Source: Clostridiales bacterium | GTDB lineage: Bacteria; Bacillota; Clostridia; Oscillospirales; Oscillospiraceae | DNA length: 64,000 nucleotides | NCBI GenBank assembly: GCA_022787565.1 | Contig: JALFVN010000002.1 | Span: forward strand, 1-64,000 | Reading direction: 5' to 3' | Part shown: positions 8,355 through 17,085 of the stretch, one piece after another | Layout: every line of letters starts with the position of its first letter | How positions within the stretch are numbered: position 1 is the stretch's first letter | Program-made: the position numbers and the translations under genes | Notes under the pieces: model-generated | Told to the model about the DNA's origin: nothing | Database searches by the model: none | What the model saw: the letters and a program-made list of their open reading frames with translations, nothing else

Positions 8355-9413
8355 ATGCAAAATCTTGGCTCTGCGGAGCAAAGCAGCACGCCCGTTTCCG
8401 GGAAGCGCCACAGGAAACTGATCATCGGCATCTGCCTTGCGGTCATTCTGCTGATCGCCGCGGCGGCTTTTTGGCTTTTTTCCAATTACATTTTCGTCTG
8501 CGGCAGCTTTTATCATAAAGGGGAGGATATCGATCTGCGCGGCAAAGACATAAGCATTGAGCAGTATCAGGTAGCCGCCTCCGCGTATCCTCAGCTGCAC
8601 ATCTACTGGGATATCCCCATCGGCGGAAAACGCTATGACTGCAGCGCAGAGAGCATAGCCGTGGGGAACTTTTCCATGGAGGAGGTTCCGAACTTTGCCC
8701 TCTTTGATGACCTGAAGGCGGTAGACGGCAGCGATGCCTCCTGTTATGACGCTCTTGCGGCTCTGCGGGAAGCCATGCCGGGGGTCAGAGTCAGCTGGGT
8801 TGTCCGGATTGGCGGAGAGGAATTCCCGGATGAGGCCACAGAGATCGTCGTTAATGGCTCTGCGACCTGTGCCCTGCTCAGTGATCTGCTGCCCTATCTC
8901 CCTGCACTTGAACGGGTGGACCTGAGAAATGCAGCGCTGGAACCGGGAAACGCGGCAGAGCTGCTGGAGGCGGCATTCCCCAACGTGGAATTTATCTATA
9001 ATATAGAAGTCTGCGGGCAGAAGTTTTCAAACGATGCGTCGGGGATCTCCCTCCCCGGTGCAGATGAGGCTCAACTGGCTGCGCTCTGTGCCGCAGCAAA
9101 GCGGTTTTTCCATGTGGAGACCATCGACCTGGGGGATACACTGTACGCAGTGGAGGATATTATCGCCCTGCGCCGGGCCTTTGACGGCGCGAAGGTGCTG
9201 TGCCGCCTGTGCATTTACGGTGTGGAGACCCCTTCCGACGCCGATGAACTGGACCTGAGCGAGGCAGAGACCGGCGACGGCGCCGATCTCGGCAAAGCGG
9301 CGGCGGCTATGGCGGACCTGAAAACGATCATCGTGCGGTCGGAGCTCTCCGATGAGGATCTGGAAGGGCTGAACAGGAAATATCCCGGAATAGAGATCAT
9401 CCAGGCAGAATAG
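8355..9413 (+). CDS. Membrane-anchored protein with four approx. 65-residue leucine-rich-like repeats
   Basis: A 352-residue protein, family not recognised. The N-terminus is cytoplasmic and basic (SGKRHRK), then one membrane segment (LIIGICLAVILLIAAAAFWLF). The outer part contains four repeats, each opening with a pattern like P-hydrophobic-W-(I/V)-x-IGG-x-x-F followed by an Asp-rich stretch and a leucine-rich helix: YPQLHIYWDIPIGG, MPGVRVSWVVRIGG, FPNVEFIYNIEVCG, FDGAKVLCRLCIYG. ATG 8355 is preferred over ATG 8316 because an AAAAGGAAG sits upstream. It follows the beta-helix lipoprotein after a hairpin (8281-8309) lacking a T tract, so it is probably in the same operon. Confidence 0.7.
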   Translation: MQNLGSAEQSSTPVSGKRHRKLIIGICLAVILLIAAAAFWLFSNYIFVCGSFYHKGEDIDLRGKDISIEQYQVAASAYPQLHIYWDIPIGGKRYDCSAESIAVGNFSMEEVPNFALFDDLKAVDGSDASCYDALAALREAMPGVRVSWVVRIGGEEFPDEATEIVVNGSATCALLSDLLPYLPALERVDLRNAALEPGNAAELLEAAFPNVEFIYNIEVCGQKFSNDASGISLPGADEAQLAALCAAAKRFFHVETIDLGDTLYAVEDIIALRRAFDGAKVLCRLCIYGVETPSDADELDLSEAETGDGADLGKAAAAMADLKTIIVRSELSDEDLEGLNRKYPGIEIIQAE

Positions 9414-9539
9414 GCAGAGGCCGAAGACAATATGAGACAAAACAACAGCCGCGAAAAGGGCATGCCCTAAAGGCGGCGCAGATTAGGGACACTATGAAAA
9501 CAGTGTTTTAAGCGGCGTCTTTAAGCGGGAAAAACAAAG

Positions 9540-9584
9540 AAAGACCACATTTACTGAGATTACTCGGTAGATGTGGTCTTTTTT
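9540..9584 (+). terminator. Rho-independent terminator, VTC operon end / left edge of defence island
   Basis: The outer stem AAAGACCACAT / ATGTGGTCTTT is extended inward by TAC.GAG / CTC.GTA pairing and followed by a T run. It terminates the VTC operon. A run of A residues on the other side makes it bidirectional, so it can also end the minus-strand island. The stretch 9414-9539 holds only a second weak hairpin (9489-9510), and 9585-9751 shows nothing recognisable. Confidence 0.75.
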
Positions 9585-9751
9585 GTTCATACATAAAACA
9601 ATTTCAGATATAAATTAAGAAAGACCACTGGTTACCGGCCCAGTAGTCGAAGCCTTTATACATCCCAAGCTATAAGCATAGGACTACAATGTTATTCTAT
9701 GCAAAAAGGGTCAAGATGTCAAGTGGTTTAAGAATAATTCACAAATCTTTT

Positions 9752-10198
9752 TTAAACACCAACCCATCTTGGGGCAGTCATCAATTGTTTGTATGTTCTT
9801 TCATTGTCAATGATGTATGCTGTGACGAATGCCCATTTGTTTTTATCTGTATAACGAATTACTACGACATACCGTTCTTTGGACACCAGAGTTACCCGAC
9901 GTGTACTGTCATTTCGGCCGGTAGCTTTGTCATAACCCTGGCGTGGTACAATGGTAGAATCGTTTAGTACTTCCTCTATCCATGGCATTCTCTTACAGCG
10001 TTCAAAATCCACTTGATCCTTCTTTGAGCGCCATGTTTTTTCTTTCCGCTTAAAGAAGGCATGATCGAACATCTCAGGATAGAACATAACAGGAAGTCCA
10101 TCCCAAGTAAGGATAGGGCTCTTATTACAATAATTGTCGATAAAGAACTGACGGTACTCTTCTTCTGAGGACAGAGACAGAAAATCAGGGATTGCCAT
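9752..10198 (-). CDS. Small protein resembling PBECR/barnase-like RNase domains
   Basis: A 148-residue protein. The C-terminal 75 residues (FERCKRMPWIEEVLND, TRRVTLVSKERYVVVIRY, NKWAFVTAYIID) follow the helix, extended loop and three-strand layout of phage-associated barnase/EndoU/colicin-like nuclease domains (PBECR). The assignment rests on pattern only and is tentative. The ATG overlaps the stop of the DUF3800 gene (TAATG), so the two are translationally coupled. The DNA is visibly AT-richer than the surrounding housekeeping genes, in keeping with horizontal transfer. It could equally be an uncharacterised accessory protein with no nuclease activity. Confidence 0.55.
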   Translation of the reverse strand: MAIPDFLSLSSEEEYRQFFIDNYCNKSPILTWDGLPVMFYPEMFDHAFFKRKEKTWRSKKDQVDFERCKRMPWIEEVLNDSTIVPRQGYDKATGRNDSTRRVTLVSKERYVVVIRYTDKNKWAFVTAYIIDNERTYKQLMTAPRWVGV

Positions 10199-10911
10199 TA
10201 ATCTGCCTCCCTTAAGTCGATTTCGAACACATTGAATTTTTGAACAGCGGCGCTTGTTCTCCCAATGCTATGATGCAAATGCTGCTCTATACGCTCAACA
10301 ACAGCTTTTTTTGCCGACGACTTACCCGCGTTTTTAAAATTATATTTGTACCCAATTGCCCCCATTATAACATTCTGCAATTGCAGTATTACCGACTCCT
10401 TTGAATCAATGGCCTGAATGCTGAGTATAGGATTTGAAATTGGGAACTTAACATTTACAATTCGACGCAATTCCTGAAGGCGTTTTTTGTCTCGATTTGT
10501 TTTCTGGTCAGTATATACACGATAACTATTGTCCCATGAAACCCAGTGATAGAGAAGCTGATAATAAAATTTGTAATAACCTAACTCTTGGTCATTATCA
10601 TTAAAAACATTGTTCCGAATTTTTGACGCATCGATGACAACAACCCGAGAGCAAAGATCGTCAGTTGAAAAGAAAAGATCCACAAGATCTAAGTAGAACT
10701 GCAATCTGCTATCTGATACAGTTCCCCATTTGATCTCGCCATGAACTCCGTGGCGTGCTTTCAAGGCGTTTATTTGCTTTTTTAGCTCTACTTTTTTTTC
10801 AGTCGGAACTGATAAACCGCCAATACAGCAGAATCGATTAACTTCTGTGATGGACGATGCACATGCAAGCAAGTCTTGCCTGCTCTCATCGCAAAACAAA
10901 TCATAATTCAA
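10198..10911 (-). CDS. DUF3800 protein (RNase H-like fold)
   Basis: A 237-residue protein with the DUF3800 layout: N-terminal FCDESRQ (Asp8, Glu9), GGLSVP, a central VVVIDASKI strand, YRVYTDQK, and the closing DSKESVILQLQNVIMGAI helix whose Asp normally completes an acidic site. The family has an RNase H-like core and is frequent in mobile and defence regions, but no defined activity is agreed. The start codon is TTG with GGAGG 9 bp upstream. A separate promoter (10942-10970) sits in front. It forms a two-gene unit with the nuclease-like gene downstream. AT-rich. Confidence 0.8.
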   Translation of the reverse strand: MNYDLFCDESRQDLLACASSITEVNRFCCIGGLSVPTEKKVELKKQINALKARHGVHGEIKWGTVSDSRLQFYLDLVDLFFSTDDLCSRVVVIDASKIRNNVFNDNDQELGYYKFYYQLLYHWVSWDNSYRVYTDQKTNRDKKRLQELRRIVNVKFPISNPILSIQAIDSKESVILQLQNVIMGAIGYKYNFKNAGKSSAKKAVVERIEQHLHHSIGRTSAAVQKFNVFEIDLREAD

Positions 10912-10941
10912 ACGGTCTCGCCTCCGACATAGTTTTCATTT

Positions 10942-10970
10942 ATTATACCACTGGTCATATGCATGAGCAA
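10942..10970 (-). promoter_or_regulatory. Predicted promoter of the DUF3800 pair
   Basis: Reading the minus strand, TTGCTC and consensus TATAAT are separated by 17 bp, about 30 bp ahead of the TTG start. The gene pair can thus be expressed independently of the hsd genes. Confidence 0.7.
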
Positions 10971-11001
10971 CTAAAAGGTCGTATATAATTATTATCCTTT
11001 T

Positions 11002-11484
11002 CTACTCCTCTAAAGGAGAAGCTTTCTGAGCCTTATTCGAGAATTCATCAGCTGCTTTATAGTCAATAATGAAATAAGGGTTCATGCTATGTCTTGAGGC
11101 AATAGAAAGCGAAGCCCCAGATGAGGCAACGTAGCACTGGGAGAGGACATTTTTAGCGGCATCTTCGATGCGCAGCACACGGAACCATGAAGCAAAATCT
11201 TCGGCGCGATCACGGTAATATGCTGGAATCTCCTGAAGCGGAGGAGTTTCGCTTTGAATTTTGTCAATATGGGCCCAGTATCTGCCGGTCGATCCGCTAT
11301 GGATCAAGAGAATCCTTGGAGACGGATTAGCTAAGATATCTTGCTCGACTTTCGCAGAAACCTTGCTGCCGAGTTTCCCATACCACACGATTCCGTTTAA
11401 TGCGATCAGTTCTTCATGTGCTTTGATCGTACCACATTCTGGGGCAAAATTGTTTGAAAAACGTAGAGCTATTGTTCTCATCAT
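11002..11484 (-). CDS. Unknown protein co-transcribed with hsdS
   Basis: A 160-residue protein, not recognised. Visible features are a glycine/aromatic stretch IVWYGKLGSKVS near residue 33, the predicted strands RILLIHSG and RYWAHIDKI, and a helical segment DRAEDFASWFRVL. This could be a small beta-barrel of the PUA/EVE sort, which is common beside modification-dependent or type I restriction genes, but that is a guess. The start at 11484 gives an ATGA overlap with the hsdS stop; an in-frame ATG at 11499 would add five residues. The overlap implies translation from the hsdRMS message. It is followed by a gap of 90 bp and a new promoter. Confidence 0.65.
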   Translation of the reverse strand: MMRTIALRFSNNFAPECGTIKAHEELIALNGIVWYGKLGSKVSAKVEQDILANPSPRILLIHSGSTGRYWAHIDKIQSETPPLQEIPAYYRDRAEDFASWFRVLRIEDAAKNVLSQCYVASSGASLSIASRHSMNPYFIIDYKAADEFSNKAQKASPLEE

Positions 11485-12953
11485 TTCAATCTCTCGCATA
11501 GGGGCAGGAGTTCTTCCAGCCGGGAGACGATGCGCTTCTGCTCAGCAAGCGGGGGAAGAGGAATTAAGGCATTTTTAAGCATGTCCTGTGTTATCTGGTT
11601 GATAGTAGTTGTTCCTGTTTCGCCTAAAAGAGAGTTTCTGAAATAAGCAGAGTTTATAACGTGAATAATGTACTCATTACAGGGGCTCCGAAAAATCGCC
11701 ATAAACGCACCGAAGCTCATGCCGTCCCTATCAATAATTGCTGACTTACCTACGAGACGCTTACTTCCATTCCTGGCACATATAAGAATATCTCCCTTGC
11801 AGCAGATCTTGTTCTCGGGAATATCCATATCTACGCGGACAATGTCTTCATAATCCATCAGCCCGTTTTGAATGTTGCTCGACCTTAAGACAATGGTTCC
11901 TTCCCCCGAAACATCCTTGGGGCTGTATGTCAATCCAATATTTGTATAGCCAATCGTTCCAAGTCGCACCCAGATCCACGAATCCGGTATTTCAAATGGC
12001 AATTCAGTAATAGAAACAGGAAGTGCGCTACTTTTCCTTTTCCCTCGTTTCTTCGGTTCTAATTCCTGTGAGTCTGTAGTCTTTATCTGGCGGTAGAGTT
12101 CTTCGCCGGTGCCTTCTTCGGGGCGCTGCTCCACCAGCTTGCCCTGAATGGCCATCTGCAGGATAGATTTCTGCATATCGACCGGGAAGCGCTTGTTGAA
12201 GTCCTCCAGACGGCTCCACGCCTTTTCATAACGGTCGATCAGTGGCAGCAGCTCTTCGATCTTTGCCACGATGCGCTTTTGCTCGGCCAGCGGAGGGAGT
12301 ACAACAACCGTTTTTGCTATTGCATCCAGCACCCAGTTTTTATTACCTACGCCACGTGTATTCTCTGCTGCTTGCAACTGCACCAGTGGACTTTTGAGGA
12401 GATAATAAAGAAATGCTTCATCCATGCAACTGTGGCTGTATTTCAATAATGCGACACTAACAAACAGGCTGAACGGCTCATCAGTATCAACTATAGCTGG
12501 AACACCAGTTGTACCGACTTTGGAGAGAAGCATATCACCTTTAACGGGATCACATCTTGCAAACAGCTCTTCATGTTCAGACTCTGTGATAAACTTGGTG
12601 TTGTTTAAATACAGGACACCACTACTCATATCCTTGACAGATACAAATTTGACGCCGCTGGTCGAATACTTAGGTGTTCTATGTGTACCGTCGGTGAGCT
12701 TGTTTAAGATACTGCCTAAGTAGGTCCATTTCCATGTTTCGGGAATATCAAACGGTATTTCATCTTCCTTCGGGATATCCAAAGCATCTGTACGACGGTC
12801 TTTTTTGATCTTTCCGGCTTTGATGAGCGCCTGCTTTTCGGCCTGAATCTGCTTGTACAGTTCCTCCGCCGTGCCCTCATCCGGGCGCTGCTCGACCAGC
12901 TTCCCCTGAATGGCAAGCTGCAGGATACTGTTTTTCAGTTCCTGGGGCGTCAT
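11481..12953 (-). CDS. hsdS: Type I restriction-modification specificity subunit HsdS
   Basis: A 490-residue DNA-recognition subunit with two variable target recognition domains (about residues 65-230 and 320-480). Each is followed by a conserved helix region (PLAEQKRIVAKIEELLPL and PLAEQKRIVSRLEELLPL). The N-terminal stretch ILQLAIQGKLVEQRPDEGT is repeated at about residue 270 as ILQMAIQGKLVEQRPEEGT, the circular half-repeat layout known for HsdS. It assembles with HsdM to methylate and with HsdR to cut. ATGA overlap with hsdM upstream and with the unknown gene downstream. The recognition halves are AT-richer than the conserved parts. Confidence 0.93.
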   Translation of the reverse strand: MTPQELKNSILQLAIQGKLVEQRPDEGTAEELYKQIQAEKQALIKAGKIKKDRRTDALDIPKEDEIPFDIPETWKWTYLGSILNKLTDGTHRTPKYSTSGVKFVSVKDMSSGVLYLNNTKFITESEHEELFARCDPVKGDMLLSKVGTTGVPAIVDTDEPFSLFVSVALLKYSHSCMDEAFLYYLLKSPLVQLQAAENTRGVGNKNWVLDAIAKTVVVLPPLAEQKRIVAKIEELLPLIDRYEKAWSRLEDFNKRFPVDMQKSILQMAIQGKLVEQRPEEGTGEELYRQIKTTDSQELEPKKRGKRKSSALPVSITELPFEIPDSWIWVRLGTIGYTNIGLTYSPKDVSGEGTIVLRSSNIQNGLMDYEDIVRVDMDIPENKICCKGDILICARNGSKRLVGKSAIIDRDGMSFGAFMAIFRSPCNEYIIHVINSAYFRNSLLGETGTTTINQITQDMLKNALIPLPPLAEQKRIVSRLEELLPLCERLK

Positions 12954-14428
12954 AGCTCTGCCCCTCCCAGTTTGGCGGTGATCTCGGCCAGTACCCGGTC
13001 GATCTCCGCGTTCAGGGAAGCACGCTCCTCCTGATAGCGCTGGATCAGATCCATGGGGGCCAGGATGTCCTCTTCCTCATGGGGGAAGCCGCATTGATCC
13101 AGATTGTAGCCCAGGTCAACCGAGAGTTCTTCCACGGTATAGCACCGGGCCTTGTCAAAGCCGTCCACGTTCAAAGGCTGCCGGTCATTCCACCAGGCCA
13201 CCACCGGTTCAAAGTGTCCCAGCTTCATGGGCTTGGTCTTGGAGAAATGCTTGTAGCCCTCGGGCATGTCCAGCCGATAGAACCAGGTCTCCTTGGTGGG
13301 ACCGGTGCGGTCAAAGAACAGGATGTTCGTAGTGATGGAGGTATAGGGGGAAAATACGCTGCCCGGCATACGGACGACGGTATGGAGGTTAAACTCAGAC
13401 AGCAGCTTCTTCTTGATGTTGATCTTGGCGTTGTCGGTGCCGAAGAGGAAACCGTCGGGCAGGATCACCGCCGCACGGCCGTTCTCTTTCAGCCGGTACA
13501 TGATGACGGACATGAAGAGGTCAGCGGTCTCGCTGCTGGCCAGATCCGCCGGGAAGTGGTTCTTGACCTCGGCCTTCTCGCTGCCGCCGTAAGGGGGATT
13601 CATCAGGATTACGTCAAACTGATCGTCCGTGGTGTAGTCCAGCACATCCCGCAGGAGGGAGTTGTCATGGAACACCCGGGGCACGTCCAGATCATGCAGC
13701 AGCATGTTCGTGATGCAGAGCATGTACGGGAACTGCTTTTTCTCAATGCCGTAAATGGAATGGCTGTAGGCGTATTCGTCCTCCGTGGTCTGGACTTTCT
13801 TCTTCAGTTCCGAAAGCCAGGAGGTGAGGAAGCCGCCGGTGCCACAGGCAAAATCCGCCATCTGCTCCCCAATCTGGGGATCGATCATGCGGGCCATGAA
13901 CTCGGTGACGGCACGGGGCGTATAGAATTCACCGGCGCTGCCCGCGCTCTGCAGCTCTTTCAGGATGGTCTCGTAGATATCTCCGAAAGCGTGGCTCTCC
14001 TCATAGTCGGAAAGATCCAGCTCGTCGATTACGTTGAGAACCTGGCGGAGCAGAACGCCGTCCTTCATGTAGTTGTTGGCGTCGGCAAAGGTGGTCTGCA
14101 CGATGGCCTTCTTGATGGGCGTGGAGGCGTCCACGGGCAGCTTCTTCAACGTGGGGAACAGAGTGTTGTTCACGAAGTTCAGCAGGCGCTCACCGGTCAT
14201 AGCGGTGCCGGACTTGTCATCGTGCGCCCAGCTCTGCCAGCGGCACTCCTCCGGGATGATGGAGACGTAGCTCTCATCGTCCCACTCCCAGTCCTGCTCC
14301 TTGGCGTCATACACTTTCAGAAACAGCATCCACGCGATCTGCTCAATGCGCTGGGCGTCGCCGTTGATACCAGCGTCGTTGCGCATGATGTCACGCAGGC
14401 GTTTTACAAATCCAGACAAATTGGCCAT
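12950..14428 (-). CDS. hsdM: Type I restriction-modification methyltransferase subunit HsdM
   Basis: A 492-residue N6-adenine methyltransferase. The N-terminal HsdM helical domain (LSGFVKRLRDIMRNDAG...) is followed by the catalytic core with the AdoMet-binding motif ADFACGTGGFL near residue 190 and the catalytic motif ILMNPPYGG near residue 275. A GSAGEFYTPRAV stretch precedes the AdoMet motif, as in other type I enzymes. It starts 3 bp after the hsdR stop and overlaps hsdS by 4 bp. It modifies host sites within the HsdM2S complex. Confidence 0.95.
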   Translation of the reverse strand: MANLSGFVKRLRDIMRNDAGINGDAQRIEQIAWMLFLKVYDAKEQDWEWDDESYVSIIPEECRWQSWAHDDKSGTAMTGERLLNFVNNTLFPTLKKLPVDASTPIKKAIVQTTFADANNYMKDGVLLRQVLNVIDELDLSDYEESHAFGDIYETILKELQSAGSAGEFYTPRAVTEFMARMIDPQIGEQMADFACGTGGFLTSWLSELKKKVQTTEDEYAYSHSIYGIEKKQFPYMLCITNMLLHDLDVPRVFHDNSLLRDVLDYTTDDQFDVILMNPPYGGSEKAEVKNHFPADLASSETADLFMSVIMYRLKENGRAAVILPDGFLFGTDNAKINIKKKLLSEFNLHTVVRMPGSVFSPYTSITTNILFFDRTGPTKETWFYRLDMPEGYKHFSKTKPMKLGHFEPVVAWWNDRQPLNVDGFDKARCYTVEELSVDLGYNLDQCGFPHEEEDILAPMDLIQRYQEERASLNAEIDRVLAEITAKLGGAEL

Positions 14429-14431
14429 CTG

Positions 14432-16768
14432 TTAAATTACCTCATCCATATAAATTGCGTCTTCCAGTTCCTGCACGGCTTTCAGATAGCCGGCCTTGCC
14501 ACCGAAGAAGGAAGAGATCTTCGCCGGTTTTCCGTATCGGAGGAACGGATCGAGTTTCAGGATCTCCGCCTTACCGATCTCGCGGATACCGAGATCCATG
14601 TACTTGTCCAGCAGTGCTTCCAGAATCTCCCGGGCAACGCCGCTGTACTTGCTGAGGAAGTCCCGCTTCTTGACGTTGTTGGCCCGCTCCTTCCGGGTCA
14701 GCGGCTTTTTGTCATAGGCGACATGGCAGATGAAGTCAAAATCATCCACGTCGCTCATGCCCTGCTCGGCCTTCATCTTATCCAGGTCGATGCCGCGTTC
14801 ACGCAGCATATCGCGGATCTTCTCCTTCTTCGGATCAGCCCGCCATTCCCGGATAAAGGCGTCCAGCGTGGCATACTCACCGCGCACGTTCTCCTTGGCG
14901 TAGTCGGTGATGCTCTCCTGCCGGAGCAGCTTGCCGTTGGCGTCATAGATGGAGACGGTCTTGTATACGATTTCCACACGGCAGCCGTTTCGATCCACCA
15001 CGGGCTTTTCCTTAGGCGGATTCGGCCCGGGGCCAGGGCCAGGTCCGGGACCAGGGCCGGGCCCGGGGCCAGGCTTTGGCGGGTAGTTGGGATCAACCTC
15101 AATGGGTCCATCCCAATCCGGATCCGCAAACAGCCGGGTCACATTACGGAAGTCCATGACCACGAAGTGGGTCTTGCCTTCCTTTTCCCGCAGCCGGGTG
15201 CCGCGACCAATGATCTGTTTGAATTCCGTCATGGAGCCGATCATCTCGTCCAGCACGATCAGCTTGGTCATCTTGCAGTCCGCGCCGGTGGACAGCAGTT
15301 TGGATGTGGTGGCAATGACCGGATACGGAGCGGAGACGGAGATAAAGTAATCCAGCTTGCTTTTGCCGTAAACGTCGCTGCTGGTGATCCTGACCACATA
15401 GTCAGGATTCTTTTTCACCATGTCGGCGTTGAGATTGACCAATGCGATCCGCATACGCTCGGCAGCATCCTCCGTGGCGCAGAAAACGATTGTTTTCGCC
15501 ATGCGGTCGGTCGCTTTCAGGTACTTGGTGATCTCCGCAGCGACCTGCTGGATACGATCTTCGATGATGATGTTGTAATCATAGTCGCTGTTAGTGTAGA
15601 TGCGATCCTCTATCGGATTGCCGTATTTATCAAGCTGACCGCGGCGGGGACGCCAGCCGTCTCCGATATCTGTGGTGATGTTAATCACCTTAAACGGAGC
15701 CAGGAAGCCATCCTCGATGCCTTCCTTCAAACTGTATGTATAGATGGGATCACCGAAGTAGGTGATGTTGGAAATGTACTTCGTTTCCTTCGGCGTGGCC
15801 GTCATGCCGATCTGCGTGGCGGAACTGAAGTATTCCAAAATGCGGCGCCAGCGGCTCTCTTCTTTGGCGGAGCCGCGGTGACACTCGTCCACGATGATAA
15901 GGTCAAAGAAGTCCGGAGAAAACAGCTCCGAAAAATGCTCCTGATCATCATCACCGACGAGCTGCTGATACAGCGAAAAATATACCTCATGGGACGTGAT
16001 GGTGCTGCGGTCATCCTTGGCGACATTGATCTTGTGAATGACCTTTTCCAGCGGCGCAAAGTCCTGCTGGATGGACTGATCCACGAGAATGTTTCGGTCG
16101 GCCAGATAGAGGATCTTCCGCTTCATCCCGCTCTGGAGAAGTCGATAAACGATCTGGAACGCAGTATAGGTCTTACCGGTGCCGGTGGCCATAACGAGCA
16201 AAAGACGGTCCCGACCCTGGGCAATAGCATCCAGCGTACGGTTGATGGCAATACGCTGATAGTAGCGGGGAGGATAGGTGTTCTGGCTGCTGTAATAGGG
16301 CTGATCCAACACCTTCTGCTGTGCCGGGGTAATGCCGGTGCCGCCATTGCGCTCCGCTTTATATCTTGCAATCAATTCCTCTTCCGTGGGAAATTCGTCC
16401 AAACTAATCTCCCGCTCCAGGCCGGTAAGGAAATCGTGCTCCATAAAGCCATCGCCGTTTGAACTGTATGCAAACGGCAAATCGAGCATCTGGGCGTAGG
16501 TCATGGCCTGCTGTAGACCGAAAGAGACACTGTGATTATTATCTTTCGCTTCAACGATGGCGATAGGATTGTTGGCGCTCAGATACAGCACATAGTCTGC
16601 GCGCTTCGGAGGCTCACGGAACACAAGGTTTCCCTTGATGTTGACTCTGCCGTCCGTGATCTTCGTTTCCATCGTGATCTTCTGGATGTTCCACTTGGAG
16701 GTAATGGCCGGGGTAATATACTGCAGCTTAATATCCTCTTCTGACATTTGCTTCTTGCTCAGGATCAT
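14432..16768 (-). CDS. hsdR: Type I restriction endonuclease subunit HsdR (EcoEI-like)
   Basis: A 778-residue motor and nuclease subunit, the short length typical of the EcoEI-like group. The PD-(D/E)XK nuclease motif is RADYVLY...IAIVEAK near residue 60. The SF2 translocase has Walker A MATGTGKT near residue 195, Walker B VDECHRG near 292, and motif VI IGRGTRL near 510. An uninterrupted run of Gly-Pro dipeptides at about residues 565-582 (DNA 15023-15073) forms a rigid linker to the C-terminal EcoEI-type domain. The start has AGGAGGGG 6 bp upstream. First gene of the hsd operon. Confidence 0.95.
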   Translation of the reverse strand: MILSKKQMSEEDIKLQYITPAITSKWNIQKITMETKITDGRVNIKGNLVFREPPKRADYVLYLSANNPIAIVEAKDNNHSVSFGLQQAMTYAQMLDLPFAYSSNGDGFMEHDFLTGLEREISLDEFPTEEELIARYKAERNGGTGITPAQQKVLDQPYYSSQNTYPPRYYQRIAINRTLDAIAQGRDRLLLVMATGTGKTYTAFQIVYRLLQSGMKRKILYLADRNILVDQSIQQDFAPLEKVIHKINVAKDDRSTITSHEVYFSLYQQLVGDDDQEHFSELFSPDFFDLIIVDECHRGSAKEESRWRRILEYFSSATQIGMTATPKETKYISNITYFGDPIYTYSLKEGIEDGFLAPFKVINITTDIGDGWRPRRGQLDKYGNPIEDRIYTNSDYDYNIIIEDRIQQVAAEITKYLKATDRMAKTIVFCATEDAAERMRIALVNLNADMVKKNPDYVVRITSSDVYGKSKLDYFISVSAPYPVIATTSKLLSTGADCKMTKLIVLDEMIGSMTEFKQIIGRGTRLREKEGKTHFVVMDFRNVTRLFADPDWDGPIEVDPNYPPKPGPGPGPGPGPGPGPGPNPPKEKPVVDRNGCRVEIVYKTVSIYDANGKLLRQESITDYAKENVRGEYATLDAFIREWRADPKKEKIRDMLRERGIDLDKMKAEQGMSDVDDFDFICHVAYDKKPLTRKERANNVKKRDFLSKYSGVAREILEALLDKYMDLGIREIGKAEILKLDPFLRYGKPAKISSFFGGKAGYLKAVQELEDAIYMDEVI

Positions 16769-16889
16769 GCAGTACCCCTCCTCTCATATGAGATCATTCG
16801 AGCGTATAACAATACATAATAAATATATCACAAGCCCCGGAAAAACGCAATTACCGACAGCTTCCATGGCTTGCGAATTCATGGTTTTT

Positions 16890-16920
16890 CCCCATCGGTT
16901 TTCCGGTGGGGATATTTTTT
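16890..16920 (+). terminator. Rho-independent terminator with no obvious gene
   Basis: The stem CCCCATCGG / CCGGTGGGG with TTTT loop is followed by ATATTTTTT. On the plus strand it lies 120 bp beyond the divergent hsdR start, with no plus-strand gene ahead of it. It may be left over from the locus before the restriction island arrived, or block antisense transcription. Confidence 0.6.
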
Positions 16921-17085
16921 GCCTTTTTCAAAAAAGACCGGTCAAAAGGCAATTGTTGTCCAGTGAGAAACGAGGGATGCCGTCCCTTATAAAGACGGCA
17001 AAGCTACATTTTCCGCACATATCTTCTGGCAGATTCAGATAACACCTTATCGAAACGGCACTACTTTCTCCGTATGGTGAGGGAC

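Noticed and set aside
9600..9700. Possible tRNA or attachment site near the left island edge
   Set aside because: No cloverleaf arms or CCA end could be formed, and no matching direct repeat was seen at the right edge.
13079..16462. Over 1100-codon open frame opposite hsdM and hsdR
   Set aside because: Same shadow effect; it crosses two real genes with complete catalytic motifs on the minus strand.
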